From the NCBI GenBank assembly GCA_018067265.1, contig JAGPUY010000209.1:1-9349 (forward strand): 9,349 bases of DNA. The letters run 5' to 3'. Below the pieces are notes generated by a model, which was not told the origin of the DNA, did not search any database, and saw nothing but the letters and a program-made list of their open reading frames with translations. Positions within the stretch are counted from its first letter, which is position 1. The number at the start of each line of letters is the position of its first letter. The position numbers and the translations under genes are program-made. Source of the stretch: Oceanihabitans sp. (GTDB lineage: Bacteria > Bacteroidota > Bacteroidia > Flavobacteriales > Flavobacteriaceae). Positions 6,674 through 9,349 of this stretch are shown here, one piece after another.

Positions 6674-7600
6674 TTATAGCTCTAATAATCCGTTAGTTGC
6701 TTTTACACCTTCCGCAGATTCTGCTAATTTTGCTTTTTCCGCATCTGTTAAGCTAATTTCAACAATTTTTTCAATTCCGTTAGCACCTAAAATACAAGGA
6801 ACTCCAATAGCTAAATCGCTTAATCCGAATTCGCCATCTAATAAAGCAGAACAAGGGAAAATCTTTTTAGTATCACAAGCAATTGCTTGTACCATTCCAG
6901 ATACCGCAGCTCCTGGAGCATACCAAGCAGAAGTACCTAATAAACCGGTAAGTGTTGCACCACCAACTTTAGTATCTTGTACTACTTGATCCATGCGTTC
7001 TTCTGATAAAAACTCAGAAACAACAACACTGTTTCTTACGGCTTTTCCAATTAATGGCACCATACCTTTATCGCTATGCCCACCAATTACCATTCCGTCT
7101 ACATCACTAATAGGTGCACCTAAAGCTTCTGCTAATCTGTATTTGAAACGAGCAGAATCTAAAGCGCCTCCCATTCCAATAATTTTACTTTTTGGTAAAC
7201 CAGTAGTTTTGTGTACTAAGTAAGTCATTGTATCCATTGGATTAGATACCACAATAATAATTGTATTTGGCGAATGTTCTATTAAGCTAGAAGACACCAT
7301 TTTTACAATTCCTGCGTTAATACCAATTAACTCTTCACGAGTCATACCTGGTTTTCTAGGAATACCTGAAGTAATTACACAAACATCAGAACCTGCTGTT
7401 TTAGAATAATCATTCGTAATTCCTGTTATTTTTGTATCGAATCCATTTAAAGATGCAGTTTGCATTAAATCCATTGCTTTACCTTCTGCAAAACCTTCTT
7501 TAATGTCTAATAAAACTACTTCTGAAGCAAAGTTTTTAATAGCAATATATTCTGCACAACTTGCTCCTACTGCTCCTGCTCCTACTACTGTTACTTTCAT
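6674..7600 (-). CDS. mdh: Malate dehydrogenase, LDH-like type
   Basis: This cytosolic NAD-dependent enzyme interconverts malate and oxaloacetate in the citric acid cycle. It has 308 residues, the usual length of the LDH-like group. The Rossmann motif GAGAVG is at residues 7-12, and Asp32 at the end of the second strand favours NAD over NADP. The substrate loop IPRKPGMTREEL (80-91) carries Arg82, which is the position that sets malate rather than lactate specificity, and Arg88. Asn120 lies in VSNPMD (118-123). Asp148 and Arg151 are in ALDSARF (146-152). The catalytic His175 is in GGHSDKGMVP (173-182). All catalytic residues are present and the gene looks intact. The ATG at 7600 begins directly with the first beta strand, so the start is secure; its leader is A-rich without a Shine-Dalgarno sequence. 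A strong terminator follows it. From memory, mdh close to secDF is a common arrangement in flavobacteria. Confidence 0.97.
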   Translation of the reverse strand: MKVTVVGAGAVGASCAEYIAIKNFASEVVLLDIKEGFAEGKAMDLMQTASLNGFDTKITGITNDYSKTAGSDVCVITSGIPRKPGMTREELIGINAGIVKMVSSSLIEHSPNTIIIVVSNPMDTMTYLVHKTTGLPKSKIIGMGGALDSARFKYRLAEALGAPISDVDGMVIGGHSDKGMVPLIGKAVRNSVVVSEFLSEERMDQVVQDTKVGGATLTGLLGTSAWYAPGAAVSGMVQAIACDTKKIFPCSALLDGEFGLSDLAIGVPCILGANGIEKIVEISLTDAEKAKLAESAEGVKATNGLLEL

Positions 7601-7666
7601 TTTTTATGTTTTTAATTTGTGTTGATTTATTATAGGTGTAAAATTAACGATTTCTAATGACTTTTA

Positions 7667-8548
7667 CTATAATCCAAACCAGCTTTTACGCACTTGATAT
7701 GGATAACGCTCATATATGGTATTGTCTTCATACATAATGTCATCGTTTATAAAATCTTCTTTGGCTTCTTTAAACATAGCTTCCGCCTTTTCTATTTCTC
7801 CTATCTTTCCTAAACATATCGCTTTATAAAATTTTACATCGCTAAATTTTGGCTGAAGAACTAATGCTTCATCAAATATGTTAATGGCTTCTTCCAAATT
7901 ATTTAATTCGTAATTCGCAATTCCTAAGTACATTAAATCGGTAAAATGAATCCATTCTTCACCGTCTTCTTTAACGGATTGCGCGATACTTTTTTCAAAA
8001 AAATCTTTTGCTTTTTCAAAGGCATTTAATTGCAGGTTACATAATCCTAAGTAAAAGTAATAGGAATGATCCATCACATAAGATTCGCCATTTAATTCTA
8101 AAGCCTTATTAAAATCGACAATAGCATCTTTGTAGTTTTTAGAAAATATGCATTTCATAAAAGCCATATAGTCTATCCATTTTAAGGGATCTAGCGCCGC
8201 CGCTTTTTCCAGAAAAGGCAAACCAAGTTCGTCTTTATCTTCTTTATATAAGGGCATTGCTCTTTGTTGATAGAGATATGCAATCTTTGGATGTTTTGCT
8301 ATTGCTGAATCTAAAATATTTCTTCTTCTTTCCGAATTTAAAGGGTATCCTCCTGCTTTACGAATCACTGATTTTGCAATAGAATCGGTTTCAAAAACAC
8401 TTAATGCAACGCTATTAGTTTGCGGTTTACTTATTTCTGGTTTATTCAAGTTTCTAACGCTATTTTTCAACTCTTCTTTACTCTCACAAGCGAATAAAAA
8501 GAAACTAAAAAGGATTAAAATGGTACATTTTTTACAGGAATACTTCAT
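7667..8548 (-). CDS. TPR-repeat lipoprotein
   Basis: This 293-residue protein has a type II signal peptide with the lipobox LFAC, so Cys21 should be lipidated. The next residues, ESKEE (22-26), contain a K-E-E pattern like the lipoprotein export signal that sends lipoproteins to the cell surface in some Bacteroidota, so surface exposure is possible. A variable linker (about 27-70) is followed by about five helical TPR-type units at roughly 86-120, 123-155, 162-195, 203-235 and 237-268. The clearest are 141-154 (AIVDFNKALELNGE), 205-234 and 238-264, with the usual A/G-x-x-x-Y-x-x-x-A spacing. TPR units bind proteins, but the partner is unknown. The gene begins 27 bases after the stop of the T9SS cargo gene on the same strand, so the two are probably co-transcribed. 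It ends 66 bases before mdh with no clear terminator, so read-through into mdh is possible. Confidence 0.85.
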   Translation of the reverse strand: MKYSCKKCTILILFSFFLFACESKEELKNSVRNLNKPEISKPQTNSVALSVFETDSIAKSVIRKAGGYPLNSERRRNILDSAIAKHPKIAYLYQQRAMPLYKEDKDELGLPFLEKAAALDPLKWIDYMAFMKCIFSKNYKDAIVDFNKALELNGESYVMDHSYYFYLGLCNLQLNAFEKAKDFFEKSIAQSVKEDGEEWIHFTDLMYLGIANYELNNLEEAINIFDEALVLQPKFSDVKFYKAICLGKIGEIEKAEAMFKEAKEDFINDDIMYEDNTIYERYPYQVRKSWFGL

Positions 8549-8575
8549 CGATATTAAATATAAAAAAAATTAAGC

Positions 8576-9349
8576 TTAGTGTTTTATTATTCTTTTCACA
8601 CCTATCCCACTGTTAGATTGTATTTTTATAAAATACACCCCAGCCGAAAGAGTACTAATGTTAATATTTTCTTGCGTTAGATTATTAAATTTATGAGATT
8701 GTACAATGCGCCCATTTACGTCTAAGATTGTTGCAGCTTCTAAAGTGATGCCATTTTTTAAAGCAACCGTAATCTCATTTTGTGCAGGATTAGGATACAC
8801 AGAGATATATGGCGTAACATCTTGATTTACTATAGATAAAGTTTCCGTTTGATAAAGCTTTACATTTCTAAAGAATGAAGTAGCGTCATTGTAGCGTCCT
8901 CCTCCAGGATAAGACAAACCACCAAACCAAACTTCGCTATATTCGTCATTTCCTGCTGAAAAGAATAAATATGGTGCCACACCTGTAAATAATGTTCCTA
9001 TTGGAATGGAATAATGTTTATAAGTATACAAATCGGAATCTTGATAGGTATCATAATCCATATTATAAACCGATGTTTCCGGAATGCTTTCTGTTCCATA
9101 TAATTTAAATGCTATAAGCGGATCTAAACTCAAATCATCATCCATACCAATAAAATGAGATTCCCCATCAATGGTACTTTTAAAATCAAATTCTAACATC
9201 GTTGAAGGTGTAATGATATAATTTATGGCAATGGCTTTCCATCCGTTTATGGAGACATGTAGTGTAGCACCGTTATCATAATTAATAGATACACCTTTAT
9301 CTTCTGCAGCATCATAAGACAGTACTGTTTCTGAATTAAAATTGATTAT
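8576..9349 (-). CDS. C-terminal part of a T9SS-secreted protein (5' end outside the window)
   Basis: The reading frame stays open from the stop at 8576 to the window edge at 9349, so 257 residues are visible and the true start lies outside. The Met codon at 9197-9199 is internal: codons upstream continue the same domain (GVSIDYDNGATLHVS, then GWKAIAINY just before it). Counting from that Met, residues 1-120 belong to a beta-sandwich, carbohydrate-binding-like module. It is marked by MLEFDFKST (1-9), IGMDDD (17-22), FKLYGT (31-36), HYSIPIG (62-68) and SFFRNVKLYQTE (108-119). I recall such modules in secreted glycan-active or adhesive proteins of marine bacteria. The last 75 or so residues are a type A T9SS sorting domain, with YPNPAQNEITV (135-145), ILDVNGRIV (158-166), STLSAGVYFIKI (182-193) and the basic end KRIIKH. 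The protein is therefore exported by Sec, moved across the outer membrane by T9SS and anchored or released after tail removal. The catalytic or binding part is not visible. Confidence 0.88.
   Translation of the reverse strand: MINFNSETVLSYDAAEDKGVSINYDNGATLHVSINGWKAIAINYIITPSTMLEFDFKSTIDGESHFIGMDDDLSLDPLIAFKLYGTESIPETSVYNMDYDTYQDSDLYTYKHYSIPIGTLFTGVAPYLFFSAGNDEYSEVWFGGLSYPGGGRYNDATSFFRNVKLYQTETLSIVNQDVTPYISVYPNPAQNEITVALKNGITLEAATILDVNGRIVQSHKFNNLTQENINISTLSAGVYFIKIQSNSGIGVKRIIKH

Noticed and set aside
6012..7223. Plus-strand open frames opposite the DUF4412-like gene and mdh
   Set aside because: They overlap firmly supported minus-strand genes and have no start signal or recognisable product.

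Overview
The window looks like chromosomal DNA of a marine-type member of the Flavobacteriaceae (Bacteroidota). The evidence is low GC content, A-rich leaders without Shine-Dalgarno sequences, TAnnTTTG-type promoter boxes, a fused SecDF, a C-terminal type IX secretion (T9SS) sorting domain, and MKK-type signal peptides cleaved before Q. I see no phage, insertion sequence, CRISPR array, tRNA or rRNA. Apart from one plus-strand gene at the left edge, every gene is on the minus strand.

Left part (1-2006): a plus-strand gene (137-1759) encodes an exported protein of unknown function whose C-terminal half looks like an outer-membrane beta-barrel. It converges on secDF. The 247-base gap holds a structured, repeat-rich RNA-like element (about 1760-1928) that resembles my recollection of the Flavo-1 RNA motif of Flavobacteria. 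A strong bidirectional terminator follows (1952-1984).

Central part (2007-5779, minus): secDF encodes the fused SecD-SecF subunit that uses the proton-motive force to help complete Sec export. Just upstream of it lies a small exported protein of 206 residues. Its N-terminal half resembles the periplasmic P1 base of SecD, which makes it the most interesting protein here. A hairpin and a TATATTTG promoter box lie between the two genes.

Right part (5886-9349, minus): in order from the right edge come the C-terminal 257 residues of a T9SS cargo protein (cut by the window), a TPR lipoprotein 27 bases after it, an LDH-like malate dehydrogenase (mdh), and a Met-rich exported DUF4412-like protein. 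Hairpin terminators follow mdh and the DUF4412-like gene, so these are probably short transcription units rather than one operon. Most of the products are made for export: SecDF serves the Sec step, and the lipoprotein, the T9SS cargo and the periplasmic and outer-membrane proteins are its clients. Mdh is the single cytosolic metabolic enzyme.

Nothing here is a proven new system. The best leads are the SecD-P1-like neighbour of secDF and the structured intergenic element. Functional claims rest on reading motifs by eye; no searches were run.
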